Below, one piece after another: positions 61,758 through 64,000 of a stretch of 64,000 bases of DNA. The notes below the pieces were generated by a model. The model was not told where the DNA came from, did no database searches, and worked only from the letters and a program-made list of their open reading frames with translations. The position numbers and the translations under genes are program-made. How positions within the stretch are numbered: the stretch's first letter is position 1; every line of letters begins with the position of its first letter. The stretch lies in NCBI GenBank assembly GCA_028023455.1, contig JAQFVV010006305.1, positions 3,527,001-3,591,000 of the forward strand. Direction: 5' to 3'. The stretch is from Epiperipatus broadwayi (taxonomy: Eukaryota; Onychophora; Udeonychophora; Euonychophora; Peripatidae).

Positions 61758-62215
61758 ATTTTTTTTTTTTTTTTTTTTACTGCCAAGCGCTTTCGGGACA
61801 GTCTACAGTCCCATATTCATGGCGAGTTATTCTGTTAATAACTGTAAAACTATGCAAATTTTATACAAATTTATGTGCAGATGTTACGTGGACCATTTAC
61901 GAGATAGGAAATAGCAGGCCTCTCTTCTGTTGATTGCCGATGGGTCAGCCGCAATGAAGTAAGCTTCCCTAACTTTATGTTTGGTGTCATTTGTTTCAGA
62001 GCAAATGACACTGGCTGTGGTATGTAGAAAAGCATGTCCAGAGTTTCTCTCATGTTTGGCAAAAATAGAATTACCTTCATACTTTGTTTTGGTTTTATTG
62101 TAAAGGTATCGGTGTTGAGCTATTCTGGTGGCAATGTTAGTTTTGGTCTCTCCATAATATGTTGCCGTACAATTTCTTTGGGGGAAGGTAAATGATGAAT
62201 TATAGTATTTTTAAA
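61758..62215 (-). mobile_element. Penelope-like element 3' fragment with poly-A
   Basis: On the minus strand this fragment holds an in-frame GIY-YIG endonuclease C-terminal region (62215-61884), a 3' UTR of about 90 bases and then a run of about 22 A (61758-61778). Within the 3' UTR, GGGAC/GTCCC forms a perfect stem immediately followed by GAAA and GCGCTTGGCAG (61780-61812), with ATGA upstream. This is the expected position and order for the hammerhead of Penelope-like terminal repeats. Confidence 0.75.
61884..62215 (-). pseudogene. GIY-YIG endonuclease of a Penelope-like element
   Basis: An open frame without its own ATG, read on the minus strand and ending at the stop at 61884-61886. The conserved blocks are very clear: SFTFPQRNCTATYYGETKTN (the YIGET strand), RIAQHRYLYN with the catalytic arginine and histidine, FAKHERNSGHAF, and KHKVREAYFI...INRREA. 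There are no stops over about 105 codons, so it has decayed less than the other Penelope-like fragments here. The 5' end is truncated and the reverse transcriptase is absent. It differs in sequence from the copy at 55651 and is probably a separate family. Confidence 0.8.
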
Positions 62216-62219
62216 ACCT

Positions 62220-64000
62220 TAATGCTAACCATTGATCAGTTATAACATCTAAAAAATTTCTTACCTTATATATATAATATGAAAATTTAAAGTATATTTT
62301 ATTATAAAAAAAAAAAATTGAATTTTTATAAAAAGCTTTGGTGTAATAAAATTTATTTTTATGTAATCTTTTTCCTCGATGGTGAGGTTTTTCTATCAAG
62401 AACACAATATATAAAAAACAATTTTAATTTTTGCATAGTCCTTTTCATTTTGACCTTATTTTCTGCTTCATTTGCCATTAAATTCAATTCAATTTTCCTT
62501 ATTGATCATGGATTTTATTATGTCCTAATGGATATATTTCTTTGTTTTCTTAATTTTTCATCCCTCAGTAATTCTTAGTAGTTTTTCATTCTATGTAGAT
62601 GTTTATATAATAATTCTTATCTTTAGTGTACATTTTCGCTTTCACACCATACATATGAAGCAAGTGAAATCAGTTTTATATAAAATAAGATTGTAGATTA
62701 TTCTGATTTATGATTGCTGAACAGCACAGATAATGTAAATAGTTTCCCTGAAACTATTTATGATATCTTTATTGTTATGGATTACAATTTTTGTATTGAC
62801 TATAATATATCATCTAATTTTATAATTTACACAGAGCTCACTAAAAATTTGTACACTTCAATCTTTTGTATATATTAGACCAATGATATTTATTTGCTAA
62901 TGACATCCATGATAGTTATTTCTGTCATTTTTCTTCCTTTGGACTTTTGTTACAGTTCAAAGACATCATCATTCTAATATATGACATTTTTACGAATAAA
63001 AAGAAAACAGTGCACATTTTATTAATAAATTTTAAGAATTATAATTTGTATAATATTTTTATTTTATTTGTTTCATAAAAATGTTTTGAAATATAATGTT
63101 TATAAAGTTGTAACAATGTTATTTAAAAATCTCAGTGTGCTTCATTTGAATTTCAAACAATAAAACAACTGCAGTAACTTAATAAACAAAAAAAAAAGTA
63201 ATATTTGCTAAATCAATATTTAATGCTGACATTAAAAAGATTTCTGTTGCTGCTATAGAAATTATCTATTTTTAGAAAATAGCACTGTGAATATTTTTTA
63301 TTCAGAATACATACCACTGATAAATATATTCAGTTGTAAAATTAGGAAAAACATATATATATAGCAAGTCATCATAATATTAGGAAGATGATTTTGTAAC
63401 ATTAAATACATAACTTATTTTTTAATATTTGTTTCTTAATGCAGTGAATCTTTTCTGATTTTTTTAAAAAAGATATCTTTTATTCCTCTTTCTAAATAAT
63501 AAATTTAAGTAATGCTTTTGATATTATCACAATGGGAGTTAAATTATTTATAAAAGAAGATAATGTTACATTTATTTGATTACTTTTATTTGTCTATAAT
63601 AGATAAATATTCATACTTAAATAAATAAAATTAATGAAATATAGCTTTAATAATTAAAACAAATAAAAATATTACATTTTATTATGAGCGCGTTTAATAA
63701 GTTACTGTAAAGTAATTTGAACCAATTAAAATAAAAACAAAAACTTCTACTTTTTGACTTTTAATAATAATGATAATGTCATTGACAATTCCACAAAATG
63801 TTCTTAATGTGTTTGATTTAGTAATTAAAGTTTTAAAATATCATGTACTGTATTGACCAATAATGGAAGAAAAATTATTATAAATTTTTAGTTTGGAAGC
63901 TTATATCGACTTGAGAATACAGACCAATTTAAATACCATGTTAATTTTTAAGTAACAGTCAGATTTCAATACTCAACTGCAGCACAGTATTATACATACT
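62220..64000. other. AT-rich non-coding stretch
   Basis: No gene or element recognised. An 86-codon hydrophobic frame at 62318-62578 is phenylalanine- and isoleucine-rich and has no motif. Confidence 0.5.

Overview
The window reads as intergenic or intronic DNA from an AT-rich invertebrate animal genome (roughly three quarters A+T by eye). The basis is the set of animal retroelements present, the tRNA-derived SINEs, the long AT, AAT and AC microsatellites, and the lack of any bacterial-style gene layout. I cannot fix the phylum from sequence alone. No host protein-coding gene is recognised with confidence. Almost every open reading frame that carries meaning belongs to a transposable element.

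Layout. 1-9370: AT-rich, no gene, with two small inverted-repeat elements (near 1.3 and 2.1 kb) and AT microsatellites. 9371-14720: a more GC-mixed block with hairpins, a 40-bp tandem repeat and one possible non-coding 5' exon. 14729-20550: tandem repeats, a long AT tract, an inverted-repeat element (17.55-17.85 kb) and a SINE. 20560-22920: an eroded RTE-clade LINE. 25.3-25.7 kb: a foldback repeat and a tRNA-derived SINE with target-site duplications. 27710-35622: three retroelements each bounded by (AAT)n/(AAC)n tracts. These are a Tx1/L1-like LINE with a near-complete ORF1 but no reverse transcriptase (+), a CR1/Jockey-type LINE with all reverse-transcriptase motifs and one homopolymer frameshift (-), and a large inverted repeat. 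36.9-38.7 kb: SINEs and a local duplication. 42.97-45.53 kb: a Penelope-like inverted-repeat element, a SINE, and a near-perfect 345-bp palindrome. 52.8-53.7 kb: a pogo-like transposase relic. 54.29-58.34 kb: an eroded Ty3-type gag-pol, split by a nested Penelope-like element. 58.6-59.6 kb: another eroded LINE reverse transcriptase. 61.74-62.2 kb: a Penelope-like GIY-YIG endonuclease fragment ending in poly-A.

Most interesting pattern. Several separate loci (17.6, 43.0-43.5, 45.2-45.5, 55.4-56.1 and 61.8 kb) hold Penelope-like or foldback sequence with a small hairpin followed by GAAA, preceded by a degraded CTGATGA-like box. That is the arrangement of a hammerhead ribozyme core, which Penelope-like elements are known to carry in their terminal repeats. 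In four of the five, the sequence is arranged as long inverted repeats. These look like decayed copies from one or more Penelope-like families. The second notable pattern is the run of retroelements embedded exactly in AAT microsatellites.
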